A stretch of 64,000 bases of DNA. Source: Ewingella allii (GTDB taxonomy: Bacteria; Pseudomonadota; Gammaproteobacteria; Enterobacterales; Enterobacteriaceae). A model generated the notes under the pieces. It made no database searches and was not told the DNA's origin. It saw only the letters and a list, made by a program, of their open reading frames with translations. Numbering within the stretch: the stretch's first letter is position 1; each line of letters opens with the position of its first letter. Of the stretch, positions 26,104 through 34,756 are shown one piece after another. The position numbers and the translations under genes were made by a program. Location: contig NZ_JAWUDN010000011.1 of NCBI RefSeq assembly GCF_044430645.1, forward strand, positions 60,969-124,968, given 5' to 3'.

Positions 26104-27300
26104 ATGCTAAAGGTTTTAGTGTTATTCCTGATTATCATCGCCGGGATTGTGGTCGGCCCGATGCTCGCAGGGCATCAGGGTTATGTGTTGATCCAAACCG
26201 ACAACTACAACGTTGAAACCAGCGTTACCGGCTTGGTTATCATGTTCGTGGTGCTGATGCTGGTTCTGTTCTTCATTGAATGGATCCTGCGCCGCGTGTT
26301 CCGCACCGGCGCACGCACTCGCGGCTGGTTCGCCGGGCGTAAAAGCTCTAAGGCGCGTAAACAGACGCAGGCTGCCATGTTAAAACTGGCGGAAGGCGAC
26401 CATCGTCAGATGGAAAAATTGTTGGCGCGCAATGCTGACCACGCCGATCAGCCGGTAGTGAACTACCTTCTGGCGGCGGAAGCGGCGCAGCAGCGCGGCG
26501 ATGATATTCGCACCAATCAGTATCTGGAACGTGCGGCCGAACTCGCCGATATCGACCAGATGCCGGTGGATATCACCCGCGTGCGTATTCAGCTGGCGCA
26601 GGGAGAGATCCACGCGGCGCGCCACGGCGTGGATCGCCTGATTGGTCAGTCTCCGCGCCATCCGGAAATCCTGCGTCTGGCCGAGCAGGCCTATTTGCGC
26701 ACCGGGGCTTATGCCTCATTGCTTGAGATTTTGCCGTCGATGGCAAAAGCGGGCGTGCATGACGATGAAGAGCTGCGCGTGCTGCAAGAACAGGCTTATA
26801 TCGGCTTGATGAATCAAATCATGGCCGAGGAAGGCAGCGACGGACTGAAACGTTGGTGGAAAGACCAGAGCCGCAAAACTCGCCATGAAGTGGCCTTGCA
26901 GGTCGCCATGGCGGCGCATCTGATTGAATGCAACGATCAGGACTTAGCGCAGGAAGTTATTCTGGACGGCATAAAGCGCCAATATGATGAACGTTTGGTC
27001 GCCATGATGCCAAAACTGCGTTCAGGTAATCCTGAACAGCTGGAGAAGGCGCTGCGTCAAATCATCAAGCAAAATGGCTCAACCGCGTTGCTGAGCAGCA
27101 CGCTGGGGCAGCTGTTGATGAAACACGGCGAGTGGGCGCAGGCGGCGGAGTCCTTCCGTGAAGCACTCAAACAGCGCCCGGACGCTTACGACTACGCATG
27201 GCTGGCGGATGCTCTGGATAAGCTCCACAAACCGGCAGAGGCCGCAGAAATGCGCCACAAAGGCTTGATGCTGACACTGAACAACTCGCAAGAGCAGTAA
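26104..27300 (+). CDS. hemY: HemY, TPR membrane protein of the hem operon
   Basis: A 398-residue inner-membrane protein with two N-terminal membrane helices (about 3-22 and 42-64) and a long helical region of TPR-like repeats (for example WAQAAESFREALKQRPDAYDYAWLADALDKL near the C-terminus). It is not the protoporphyrinogen oxidase HemY of Bacillus; in E. coli the protein is needed for normal late haem synthesis, but the activity is not defined. It starts 3 bases after hemX and ends at a UUCG-loop terminator. Confidence 0.93.
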   Translation: MLKVLVLFLIIIAGIVVGPMLAGHQGYVLIQTDNYNVETSVTGLVIMFVVLMLVLFFIEWILRRVFRTGARTRGWFAGRKSSKARKQTQAAMLKLAEGDHRQMEKLLARNADHADQPVVNYLLAAEAAQQRGDDIRTNQYLERAAELADIDQMPVDITRVRIQLAQGEIHAARHGVDRLIGQSPRHPEILRLAEQAYLRTGAYASLLEILPSMAKAGVHDDEELRVLQEQAYIGLMNQIMAEEGSDGLKRWWKDQSRKTRHEVALQVAMAAHLIECNDQDLAQEVILDGIKRQYDERLVAMMPKLRSGNPEQLEKALRQIIKQNGSTALLSSTLGQLLMKHGEWAQAAESFREALKQRPDAYDYAWLADALDKLHKPAEAAEMRHKGLMLTLNNSQEQ

Positions 27301-27330
27301 GCTTCGAGCGGCTAGAAATACTTATTGCAG

Positions 27331-27355
27331 AAAGGCTCCTTCGGGGGCCTTTTTT
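27331..27355 (+). terminator. terminator of hemCDXY
   Basis: AAAGGCTCC-TTCG-GGGGCCTTT forms a 9-bp stem capped by a UUCG tetraloop closed by C-G, followed by six T. It lies 30 bases after the hemY stop. Confidence 0.9.
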
Positions 27356-27370
27356 ATTGCTATCAATAAG

Positions 27371-27440
27371 ATACGAGTTACCAGTGATTCGGGTAAGGGA
27401 GTGCAGCCAACGCCTCTGCGGCTTGAAGGATGACGAGTAT
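27371..27440. repeat. degenerate intergenic palindrome, copy 2 (hemY-glmZ)
   Basis: Bounded by ATAC and GTAT, with GTGATTCGGGT, GCAGCCAACGCC and GCGGCTTGAAGGATGACG. These words also occur in the copy before ilvC (49082-49205), in the same order and the same plus-strand orientation. Confidence 0.6.
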
Positions 27441-27446
27441 TTAGGC

Positions 27447-27475
27447 AAAAAAAAACACTTGCCGATAGGCAAGTG
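27447..27475 (-). terminator. intrinsic terminator of glmZ
   Basis: On the minus strand CACTTGCC-TATC-GGCAAGTG (8 bp, 4-base loop) is followed by nine T. It marks the 3' end of the sRNA. Confidence 0.92.
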
Positions 27476-27660
27476 CATAAAACAATCAGGTCTAAGACAA
27501 CAGGGGAGTGCCTCACTCAACGTTTTGCCTGCTGGTTGATAAATGCCTGATGAGAGGCGCTTATCGGTCAGATTGACAATAGGCACTATAAAGTGGCTCT
27601 GCGTCATTCCCAGTTTTATGAAGCCCTAAGGCAAACATAGGAGGTGGAATGAGCATCTAC
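27447..27660 (-). ncRNA. glmZ: small RNA GlmZ
   Basis: The minus strand from 27660 reads GTAGATGCTCATTCCACCTC, then CTTCATAAAACTGGGAATGACGC, and later AACGTTGAGTGAGGCACTC with TGTTGTC, matching E. coli GlmZ over its whole length, including the segment that pairs with glmS mRNA. It ends in an intrinsic terminator (27447-27475). GlmZ activates glmS (glucosamine-6-phosphate synthase) translation; it is cleaved by RNase E with RapZ and protected by GlmY. The position next to hemY is conserved. About 214 nt. The promoter is of sigma-54 type. Confidence 0.93.
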
Positions 27661-27671
27661 GAAGATATTAT

Positions 27672-27687
27672 TGCAGATAGCGTGCCA
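27672..27687 (-). promoter_or_regulatory. sigma-54 promoter of glmZ
   Basis: The minus strand reads TGGCACGCTATCTGCA, which fits TGGCAC-N5-TTGCA with one mismatch; GG and GC lie about 24 and 12 bases before the inferred 5' end at 27660. Conserved GlmZ sequence begins exactly at that distance. Confidence 0.85.
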
Positions 27688-27826
27688 CAATTCTAAAAAT
27701 CATCCTGTATTGAGCCAATAAATATTTATCTTTATGATTTTAAATGAATTTAATAGAAATAAATTTCCTCATTCCCTTGTGCGCTGAACCTGCCCCTAGG
27801 CTAATCCCCGACTTAACTGAAATAAG

Positions 27827-27844
27827 TGTTGCTGGCAAACGACA
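27827..27844. promoter_or_regulatory. GlrR-type activator site 1 for glmZ
   Basis: TGTTGCTGGCAAACGACA fits TGTC-N10-GACA with one mismatch, about 175 bases upstream of the glmZ 5' end. GlrR is the response regulator that activates sigma-54-dependent glmY/glmZ promoters. Confidence 0.65.
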
Positions 27845-27889
27845 CCCTTCTCAAGTGCTCTATAAGACCATTAATTTCAATGGATTAAG

Positions 27890-27907
27890 TGTCACCTGAT
27901 AGCGACA
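27890..27907. promoter_or_regulatory. GlrR-type activator site 2 for glmZ
   Basis: TGTCACCTGATAGCGACA is a perfect TGTC-N10-GACA. Its centre is 63 bases (about six helical turns) from site 1. Confidence 0.72.
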
Positions 27908-27921
27908 GGCCAAAACAGAGA

Positions 27922-27939
27922 TGTTGCCGAAGGACGACA
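27922..27939. promoter_or_regulatory. GlrR-type activator site 3 for glmZ
   Basis: TGTTGCCGAAGGACGACA fits TGTC-N10-GACA with one mismatch. Its centre is 32 bases (about three helical turns) from site 2, so the three sites lie on the same DNA face. Confidence 0.65.
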
Positions 27940-28005
27940 GGGGCTGAAAAGAGAGCTAAATAAGGATAAAGCGGGAGAGAAAGAACCTTTCATAAACTCC
28001 AGACG

Positions 28006-28034
28006 AAAAAAAACCTGCTTTAAAAAGCAGGTTT
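28006..28034 (-). terminator. terminator of the Arg-His-Leu-Pro tRNA operon
   Basis: On the minus strand AAACCTGCTT pairs with AAGCAGGTTT and is followed by a T-run; it lies 8 bases after the tRNA-Pro CCA end. Confidence 0.88.
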
Positions 28035-28041
28035 CTTAAAT

Positions 28042-28118
28042 TGGTCGGCGAGAGAGGATTCGAACCTCCGACCCACTGGTCCCAAACCAGTTGCGCTACC
28101 AAGCTGCGCTACTCGCCG
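28042..28118 (-). tRNA. proM: tRNA-Pro (anticodon TGG)
   Basis: A 77-base gene with encoded CCA, starting CGGCGAGTAGCGCAG, anticodon loop TTTGGGA and T-loop GGTTCGAATCC. It is the last gene of the four-tRNA operon. Confidence 0.97.
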
Positions 28119-28177
28119 ATGTCGTGCATCTTACTACTTTTTAATGCTAACAGCATCATTTAAATGCGTTTTGTGTG

Positions 28178-28263
28178 TGGTGCGAAGGGAGGGACTCGAA
28201 CCCTCACATCCTAAGGACACTAACACCTGAAGCTAGCGCGTCTACCAATTCCGCCACCATCGC
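28178..28263 (-). tRNA. leuT: tRNA-Leu (anticodon CAG)
   Basis: A class II tRNA of 86 bases with a long variable arm, encoded CCA, a D-arm starting GGCGGAATTGGTAGACGCG and anticodon loop TTCAGGT. The fifth acceptor pair is a mismatch, at the same position as in E. coli leuT. Confidence 0.96.
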
Positions 28264-28294
28264 ATGTCACATTCACAAAATCATTTAAAAAATT

Positions 28295-28370
28295 TGGGGT
28301 GGCTAATGGGACTCGAACCCACGACAACTGGAATCACAATCCAGGGCTCTACCAACTGAGCTATAGCCAC
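28295..28370 (-). tRNA. hisR: tRNA-His (anticodon GTG)
   Basis: A 76-base gene with encoded CCA, 5' GTGGCTATAGCTCAG, anticodon loop TTGTGAT and T-arm GTGGGTTCGAGTCCCAT. Confidence 0.97.
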
Positions 28371-28441
28371 CATTTCAAACTCTTCCACACGTGAACTGTT
28401 CAACATCAAACAGTACCACCGCAACTCTAGCGCAAACTTAA

Positions 28442-28518
<77 letters not shown>

Positions 28519-28539
28519 TTAGCGCCGTTGCGGGTGGGG

Positions 28540-28568
28540 ATACTACGGTTTTAATGCCACCCTGTCTA
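28540..28568 (-). promoter_or_regulatory. sigma-70 promoter of the tRNA operon
   Basis: On the minus strand TAGACA, a 17-base spacer and TAGTAT precede a GC-rich discriminator (CCCCACCCGC). A C/G-rich discriminator is typical of stringently controlled stable-RNA promoters. Confidence 0.7.
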
Positions 28569-28661
28569 GTGCTTTTTATTGGAAAAGTTGCGTTTGATTG
28601 CTCTTTGTCCAATACGCATTAAAAGTAGGCGTCTTACCTTCCCCACCCATGACTTACGACG

Positions 28662-30056
28662 TTATTTTACGCTTTCTGCCGGTAGAGATGCTCGCTTGTG
28701 CATCCCCAGCCCGAAGTATATCAAGCTGATCGCCGCGATGAAAATACCGCCTACCAGCAAAGATACCCGCGTATCGGGGTTTATCGCCATTCCGACCAGC
28801 ACGCAGGCCAAAAATGCCAGCGTCAGATAGTTGACGTAAGGGAACAGTATCGATTTAAACGGATGGTCTTTCAGCTTCTCTTTGTGCGCCTCGCGAAAAC
28901 GCAGCTGGCTGACCAATACCACAAACCACGGCACCATGCCCGGCAGCACGCTGGCGCTGTAGACATACACAAACACTTTCTCTGGGTTGGGAATGACGTA
29001 ATTCAGGCATGACCCTACCACCAGCACCGCGATAGACACTGTGATGCCATGCACCGGCACGCCGCTTTTCGACACTTTCCCCAGAAACGCCGGAACCTGA
29101 CGATTCTTCGACAGCGCGTAGAGCATGCGCCCGCAGCTGTACATCCCGCTGTTACACCCCGACAGCGCCGCCGTCAGCACCACAAAGTTAATAATCCCCG
29201 CCGCCGCCGTGATACCGATTTTGGCGAAGGTCAGCACAAACGGGCTACCGTGGGTGCCCATCTCATTCCACGGGAAGATAGTGATGATGACGAAGATTGC
29301 GCCGACGTAGAAAATCAGGATACGCCACAGGATGTTATTGATGGCGCGCTTTAGCGTCACCTGCGGGTTCTTGGCCTCACCGGCAGTGATACCCACCAGC
29401 TCGACACCCTGATAGGACGCCACCACGATACACAGGGCGAACAGGAAGCCTTTCCAGCCGCCGGCAAAGAAACCGCCGTGAGCCGTCAGGTTGCCAAAGC
29501 CAATGGGCTGGCCATGGTTGCCGAAGCCAAAGAAAATCACCGCCAGCCCCACCACGATCATCACAATAATGGTGGTGATTTTGATCAGCGCGAACCAGAA
29601 CTCAAACTCGCCGTAGAGCTTAACCGCCGCCAGATTGGCCGCAGCGACGATAGCCACGGCGGCAATCGCCGGTATCCACTGGGGTAAGTCTGGGAACCAA
29701 TATTGCGCATAAACGCCAATGGCCGTGATTTCAGAGATGCCCACCGCTATCCACATGAACCAGTAGCTCCACGCGGTCAGATAGCCATAGTAAGGCCCGA
29801 GATACTTATGCGCATAAACTGCAAAGGAACCGGCGACCGGCTCGAGATGCAGCATTTCGCCCATCGCGCGCATGATGAAGAAGACGAACACCCCGGCCAG
29901 AATATAAGCCAGTAAAACCGAAGGTCCTGCCCATTTCAGCGTACTCGCCGCCCCCATAAACAGACCCACGCCGATTGTCCCGCCCAGGGCAATCAGCTCT
30001 ATATGACGGGCTTCTAGCCCTCGGTGTAGACCACCTTTTTCCTCGTTACTTGCCAT
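28662..30056 (-). CDS. thrP: threonine/serine:H+ symporter ThrP (YifK)
   Basis: A 464-residue amino-acid permease of the APC superfamily (amino acid transporter family) with 12 membrane segments. The N-terminal RHIELIALGGTIGVGLFMGAAS and the loop block YQGVELVGITAGEAKNPQ are typical. E. coli YifK was shown to carry threonine and serine and renamed ThrP. Its place between wecG and the argX tRNA operon is conserved. About 250 bases, including a possible terminator, separate it from wecG, so it is probably transcribed from its own promoter. Confidence 0.93.
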   Translation of the reverse strand: MASNEEKGGLHRGLEARHIELIALGGTIGVGLFMGAASTLKWAGPSVLLAYILAGVFVFFIMRAMGEMLHLEPVAGSFAVYAHKYLGPYYGYLTAWSYWFMWIAVGISEITAIGVYAQYWFPDLPQWIPAIAAVAIVAAANLAAVKLYGEFEFWFALIKITTIIVMIVVGLAVIFFGFGNHGQPIGFGNLTAHGGFFAGGWKGFLFALCIVVASYQGVELVGITAGEAKNPQVTLKRAINNILWRILIFYVGAIFVIITIFPWNEMGTHGSPFVLTFAKIGITAAAGIINFVVLTAALSGCNSGMYSCGRMLYALSKNRQVPAFLGKVSKSGVPVHGITVSIAVLVVGSCLNYVIPNPEKVFVYVYSASVLPGMVPWFVVLVSQLRFREAHKEKLKDHPFKSILFPYVNYLTLAFLACVLVGMAINPDTRVSLLVGGIFIAAISLIYFGLGMHKRASLPAESVK

Positions 30057-30278
30057 AAATCCTCAATGTTATCGTTATTGTGTTTGCCTTCCGGATTGCC
30101 CGGAATGTTATTTTTATAGTCTGCTTTTCCCGCTCGGGAGTTAAAACGGGCAGTATGGTTTCGCATTTTGTGATCAGTTGCAAACCACGAATTGAGAAGC
30201 TGCGCCTCGGTTGACAACGGGCGCTGCAATAATCGGCAAATGGCCAGGAAAAACGAGAGGTGGCGCGCCGCGATAGTG

Positions 30279-30300
30279 AAAAAACCGCGACGCAAAGCGG
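30279..30300 (-). terminator. possible terminator after wecG
   Basis: On the minus strand CCGC...GCGG with an 8-base loop is followed by six T, 3 bases after the wecG stop. The stem is only 4 bp, so the call is weak. Confidence 0.4.
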
Positions 30301-30303
30301 GAA

Positions 30304-31044
30304 TTAGAGCTGGTTGGTGTAGTGGTAGCGCAGATATTTGAGCAGTTTTAATTGGCGGCCCAGTCGGCTTGGCTGGCGAATCAGGCGATACAGCCACTCA
30401 AGGCCGAGCTTTTGCCAGACTTTCGGCGCGCGCTTCACATGGCCGGTGAACACATCGTAAGTGCCGCCAATCCCCATATATAAGGCCTGATGGTGAACAA
30501 GCTGGCAGTCGCGCATCAAGATCTCTTGCTTTGGCGACCCCATCGCCACGGTGACAATTGCCGGCTGTAACGCTTTCACCTGTTCCAACAGCGATTCGCG
30601 CTGCTGCGGCGTAAAATAGCCATCCTGGCTGCCCACAATGTTGACGTTCCACTGCGCCCGCAGCTTGGCTTTGGTCTGCTCCAGCACCTCGGGCTTGCCG
30701 CCAATCAAAAATACCGGCGTTCCCTCCTGCCCGGCGCGCTGCATTAATCCTTCCCACAGGTCGGCTCCTGCGATACGCGAAACCTTGGCTGCAGGGTATT
30801 TCCGACGAATAGAACGCACAATGCTGACGCCATCGGCATATTTGTAATCCGCCTGATTAATCAGCTCGGCGATGTCGGGGCGGCTTTCCATGGTCAGCAC
30901 TTTTTCGGCGTTAATCGCCACCAGAGAGCCAGTTTTCAGCTGCGGACCGTCGAACAGGTAATTGATAAAGTGGTCCATATCGTAAAAGCCGCATAAATTT
31001 ATGCCGCGAATGGAATACGTTGGGATGTTGTTATTTGAAATCAT
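30304..31044 (-). CDS. wecG: UDP-N-acetyl-D-mannosaminuronate transferase WecG
   Basis: A 246-residue WecG/TagA-family (GT26) glycosyltransferase adding ManNAcA to lipid I to form ECA lipid II at the inner membrane. The family blocks ADGVSIVRSIRRKYP, RIAGADLWEGL, FLIGGKPEVLEQTK and GSPKQEILMRDC are present. Length is identical to E. coli (246). It overlaps wzyE by 4 bases and is the last gene of the ECA cluster. Confidence 0.95.
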   Translation of the reverse strand: MISNNNIPTYSIRGINLCGFYDMDHFINYLFDGPQLKTGSLVAINAEKVLTMESRPDIAELINQADYKYADGVSIVRSIRRKYPAAKVSRIAGADLWEGLMQRAGQEGTPVFLIGGKPEVLEQTKAKLRAQWNVNIVGSQDGYFTPQQRESLLEQVKALQPAIVTVAMGSPKQEILMRDCQLVHHQALYMGIGGTYDVFTGHVKRAPKVWQKLGLEWLYRLIRQPSRLGRQLKLLKYLRYHYTNQL

Positions 31045-32423
31045 GAATATTCCTGCGACGACGCGGGCGTCGTTGGGTTCCCTGTAGTTGAAGCATGGTC
31101 AAGCACGCGGCGTGGGCGGATAAGTCCGATGGCATCAAACATCCAGTAGAGTAATTTCGCCACCACCAGACAAAGCCCGAAAATCATGCAGAAAAACACC
31201 ACGCGGGAGAAGAAAGAGTCCACCCCTTCGCGCGCCAGCACGATCATATTGAATACCGCGCCGAAACAAAAGCTTTGCAGAATGGCGGCTTTGTAGGGGT
31301 TAGTCTCGGCCTTGCCCAACTCATAGAGCCAGTCGAACCATTTGATGATTAACCCCACCACCACCGCGCCGAGGGGGATAAACCACACACCGCCCATCAC
31401 CACCAGCGAGCCGATTAGGGTCGGTGAAATCGCCAAACCAGAGTGGTTATTCAGCACGTCCCAGGTGAAGTAGTTGGCCGAGTTCAGCACCACCGCCGGG
31501 CGTTCCGGCCACAGCCAGCTTGGGATAAACACGTAAAAGTCGCGCACAATCGGCGCCAGCCCCTGAAAACTGATTTTGTCGTAGTTTTGCAGCAGCAGCC
31601 CGAGGTTTTCCCAAGGGGAGAAGGTGTCGCGAGTCAGATAGAGGAAAGTGTAGAACGCCTCGGGGCCATTTACATTCATGCCATAGCGTTTTAGCGCCAG
31701 CCAGAACATGCCGACCACCGCCATCACGCCCGCCGTCGCCAGCATCCACAGGGAAATCCAGCCGCGCACAATACCAATAAACAAGAATAAGGCGAAGGCG
31801 ATGATAATGTTGGCCCGCGTGCCGCCAACAATCACATAGGTGAGCAGCCCAAAGGCCACGGTGCTGACCAAGAAGAACAGCCAGCTGCGGCTGTTTTGGC
31901 GCAGAAAATAGACCACCAGCATGGCGGGAATAAAGAAGTAGAAGAAGCGTTTTAACGCCACACCCGACACTTCGCTGGAGAAGATCTGGCTGTAAGACTT
32001 AAGCTTAAACAGCAGAAAACCGTTGTGCAGGAAGAAGATAGACACCGTCACGATAGCCACCAGCGCCAGTAGCAGCCACGTCAGGTGGGTTTCCACCCGA
32101 TTCATGGTGAAAATCGGCACGCGGGGCTTGTCAGACCGCGCCCTGAGACGCGTTTTATAGCAGACGTAGTAAATGCCGTAGAAGCAGGTGGCCGCCAGCA
32201 TAGCTTGCAGCAGATTCTCGACCGGCACCACTTTGACATCAAAACGAAACACCAACAGGCAGGTCAGCGGGAAGCCGAAATAGAATGTCAGCAGATAGAG
32301 CATGGAAAAGAAGACATTGAAGTTAAATCTGACGCGGCGAAACTCTTTGTATGTCAGCGTCAGAATAAAAATCAGAGAGAGCGCGTAAACCAGGCTCAGA
32401 CCGCCAAACTGGGTCAGCGTCAT
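31041..32423 (-). CDS. wzyE: ECA polymerase WzyE
   Basis: A 460-residue polytopic protein with about eleven membrane segments that polymerises ECA trisaccharide repeats on the periplasmic face. Family blocks are FYFGFPLTCLLVFRFDV and KRYGMNVNGPEAFYTFLYLTRDTFSPWENLG, the latter in a large loop. It is slightly longer than the E. coli protein (450) through a polar C-terminal tail. It overlaps wecG and wecF by 4 bases each, so the genes are translationally coupled. Confidence 0.94.
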   Translation of the reverse strand: MTLTQFGGLSLVYALSLIFILTLTYKEFRRVRFNFNVFFSMLYLLTFYFGFPLTCLLVFRFDVKVVPVENLLQAMLAATCFYGIYYVCYKTRLRARSDKPRVPIFTMNRVETHLTWLLLALVAIVTVSIFFLHNGFLLFKLKSYSQIFSSEVSGVALKRFFYFFIPAMLVVYFLRQNSRSWLFFLVSTVAFGLLTYVIVGGTRANIIIAFALFLFIGIVRGWISLWMLATAGVMAVVGMFWLALKRYGMNVNGPEAFYTFLYLTRDTFSPWENLGLLLQNYDKISFQGLAPIVRDFYVFIPSWLWPERPAVVLNSANYFTWDVLNNHSGLAISPTLIGSLVVMGGVWFIPLGAVVVGLIIKWFDWLYELGKAETNPYKAAILQSFCFGAVFNMIVLAREGVDSFFSRVVFFCMIFGLCLVVAKLLYWMFDAIGLIRPRRVLDHASTTGNPTTPASSQEYS

Positions 32424-33508
32424 GATGCCGCTCCGCCCGTTACCAGCTCGATTGCCTGCTGCCAGCCCGCAATGTAGTTCGGGTTGAAGAAGTCGATATT
32501 CTGCCGATCGGCGCTGAGTAATTGGCGGCGGGCCTCGGCCACTGTCGCGCTATCCAAGGTATCGCCGTAAAACAGCACCGGCAGGTGTTGCTCCGCCAGA
32601 TCCTGCCAGAACGGGTTTTTACGGCTGACCACAAAAGGCACGCCGAACTGAATCAGCAGGCAAAGAGTGCCAATCGCCTGTTGGCGGTCGAAAATGAAAT
32701 AGCCCAGCGAGCAGCGACGCAGCAGGTTGAGATAGGCATCAAAGGGCATGGCGTCGGTCAGTAACTCAACATTCTCTGCCGGGAATAAACCCAGCGCGGC
32801 GGCTCTAACCTGTTCAATGTATTGCTGATTATCCGCCGGATAGCCCATGGGGATAATCACCTTAATCTCCGCGCCAAACTGCTGATGCAGCGAATTCAGT
32901 GCTTCAATGTGGCGATTACTGCGATCGCCGGAGTTGCCCACCAGCACGGTCATTGGCCCGGACGGTGCAGGCTGTTCGGCTGGCTGGGTCAGCGCCGGGT
33001 CCATGCGCGTCGGGAAATAGAGCAGCGATGAGGCCACCCGAGGATGCCGCTGGTGGTAGTGATTCAGGTCGCCGCGAGTGCCAAACACGTGGCCAATCCG
33101 CCCCTGAGCCAAACGGCGCAGTAGATAGAACAGGCGGAATTTCAGGCTGCCGGAGGCTTCATAGAGGTCCGCGCCCCAGATATGCCAGCACACCTGACGC
33201 GCTTTTATTTTGCCGCCCAGCAGCGCCAGCCACAGCGTCGGGTTGAACTGCCCGTGCAGGAAGAACTTCTGCTGACGGTTAGCCTGCGCTTGGGCAATCA
33301 CCGCCTGCGCCAGCGCTTTCTTATCCTGATAGACCTCGATATTCAGCCGGGTAAACTCGCCAAAGGCTGATTTATCGGCGGCCACCACCATAAAGCGTCG
33401 AACCTGCTCCGGCGGCAATTGCTCCGCCAGCACGTCATTGAAGAAGCGCAAAACGGTAAGATTATGGTGCGGGATATCAGATCCCAAAACGTGAATCAGC
33501 GTCGTCAT
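32420..33508 (-). CDS. wecF: dTDP-Fuc4NAc transferase WecF
   Basis: A 362-residue GT56 glycosyltransferase that adds Fuc4NAc to lipid II, completing ECA lipid III. The N-terminus LIHVLGSDIPHHNLTVLRFFND and the central VLVGNSGDRSNRHIEAL with VIIPMGYPADNQQYI are family signatures. Length is about that of E. coli WecF (359). The donor dTDP-Fuc4NAc needs WecE and WecD from this cluster, and the dTDP-glucose steps (RffH, RffG), which are not in it. Confidence 0.95.
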   Translation of the reverse strand: MTTLIHVLGSDIPHHNLTVLRFFNDVLAEQLPPEQVRRFMVVAADKSAFGEFTRLNIEVYQDKKALAQAVIAQAQANRQQKFFLHGQFNPTLWLALLGGKIKARQVCWHIWGADLYEASGSLKFRLFYLLRRLAQGRIGHVFGTRGDLNHYHQRHPRVASSLLYFPTRMDPALTQPAEQPAPSGPMTVLVGNSGDRSNRHIEALNSLHQQFGAEIKVIIPMGYPADNQQYIEQVRAAALGLFPAENVELLTDAMPFDAYLNLLRRCSLGYFIFDRQQAIGTLCLLIQFGVPFVVSRKNPFWQDLAEQHLPVLFYGDTLDSATVAEARRQLLSADRQNIDFFNPNYIAGWQQAIELVTGGAAS

Positions 33509-34755
33509 GCTCGTCTACGGTAAATAACAAAAACGATGCTGCACAGGGCGAAATAGACAATGTAAGTCGCCATGTAGGCCTGCGCAGCGCCAAGAGAACC
33601 CTTTAATGGGATGAGCCAGTGGGAGAAAGCCGTTAGCAGCGCGAACTGGCTAATCTCGGTCAATATATAAAAGCGCAATGAGGCTTTGGCAATCACCAGA
33701 TAGCCAAACACATAGGAGCCGACTTTGAGCACATCGCCGACCAACTGCCAGGCGAACAGGTCGCGCATGGCGGTGAACTGGTGAGAGAACAGCAGCCAAA
33801 TCGCGAAATCACGCAGTAGCCAAACCATAAAGCTGGCACAGGCCACGGCGGGAATAACAAACTTCAGCGATTTAACAATTTCGTGGGAAATCGCCTCTTT
33901 ATCCGTCAGTCGCGACAGCGTCGGCAACAGATAGACGCTAAAAGAGGCGGTGATGAACTGCAAATAGGCGTCTGAAATGCTGCTCACGCCCTGCCAAATC
34001 CCCACCTCATCCCAACTGTAATATTTCGCCAGCAGGTTTCGCATCATCACATAAGCCACCGGCAAGGTCACTGAGGTGATGAGGGCCATCAGGGTAAATT
34101 TGCCCAGATGGCTGGCAATAGCGCGATCAAAACCTACACGCAGGAAGTGCAGTGGAAAAGGCTTGCGCCGCCAGAGCATCACTCCGGCAGGCAGCACCAC
34201 CAGAGCCGGCACCAACGCCAACCCCGCCAACGCGCCTTCATAGCCACCGAGCTTGAAGCAGAGTAAATAGGCCAGCAGGCCAATCAGGCTGCCGCCGATC
34301 ACCGCCAGCGCATTCCCCCGCGCGTCCCGATAACCTTTCAGAATGGCTTGGAAGTAGTTGGCGTAAGCGATGCCCATCTGGATAAAAGCCACGGCGCGCA
34401 CTACCGATTGATACCTGTCGTGACCAAAAAGCCCGATGCTTATTGGCGCGGCGGCCAGCAGAAACACCAAGGCCAGCGCGGTAGAGAAAAACAGGATCAG
34501 GCTGGAAGCCGTGCCCAGTACCGCCTTTAAGCGCGCAGGGTCATGCTGGTGCTCTGCGACATACTTGGTGACGCCGTTGAAAATCCCAGCCCCGGACAGC
34601 ACGCCGAGCACCGTTACCATTTGGCGGAAATTCCCCGCCTGCCCCACGCCGCTCGGGCCGTAGGCCACCGCCAGCAGCTTGACCACCAGCAGGCCCGCCG
34701 CAATTTTTATCAGCGTCGAGCCAGCCGTCCATACCGATGCTTTTGCCAGTGACAT
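33505..34755 (-). CDS. wzxE: ECA lipid III flippase WzxE
   Basis: A 416-residue MATE/PST-like flippase with 12 membrane segments that moves undecaprenyl-PP-trisaccharide to the periplasm. The N-terminus MSLAKASVWTAGSTLIKIAAGLLVVKLLA and blocks YVAEHQHDPARLKAVLGTA and KYYSWDEVGIWQGVSSISDAYLQF are diagnostic; the length equals E. coli WzxE. It starts 1 base before the wecE stop region and overlaps wecF by 4 bases. Confidence 0.95.
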   Translation of the reverse strand: MSLAKASVWTAGSTLIKIAAGLLVVKLLAVAYGPSGVGQAGNFRQMVTVLGVLSGAGIFNGVTKYVAEHQHDPARLKAVLGTASSLILFFSTALALVFLLAAAPISIGLFGHDRYQSVVRAVAFIQMGIAYANYFQAILKGYRDARGNALAVIGGSLIGLLAYLLCFKLGGYEGALAGLALVPALVVLPAGVMLWRRKPFPLHFLRVGFDRAIASHLGKFTLMALITSVTLPVAYVMMRNLLAKYYSWDEVGIWQGVSSISDAYLQFITASFSVYLLPTLSRLTDKEAISHEIVKSLKFVIPAVACASFMVWLLRDFAIWLLFSHQFTAMRDLFAWQLVGDVLKVGSYVFGYLVIAKASLRFYILTEISQFALLTAFSHWLIPLKGSLGAAQAYMATYIVYFALCSIVFVIYRRRA

Positions 34756-34756
34756 A

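Noticed and set aside
27167..27607. 146-codon minus-strand frame across the hemY end and glmZ
   Set aside because: It overlaps the hem terminator and the sRNA sequence, which explain the conservation; no protein family resemblance or ribosome site.
27700..27780. AT-rich tract upstream of glmZ as an IHF site
   Set aside because: A DNA-bending site is expected between GlrR sites and a sigma-54 promoter, but no segment matched the IHF consensus well enough to call.
30014..30397. 127-codon minus-strand frame between wecG and thrP
   Set aside because: It overlaps both genes in another frame and contains low-complexity Pro/Ala; no supporting signal.
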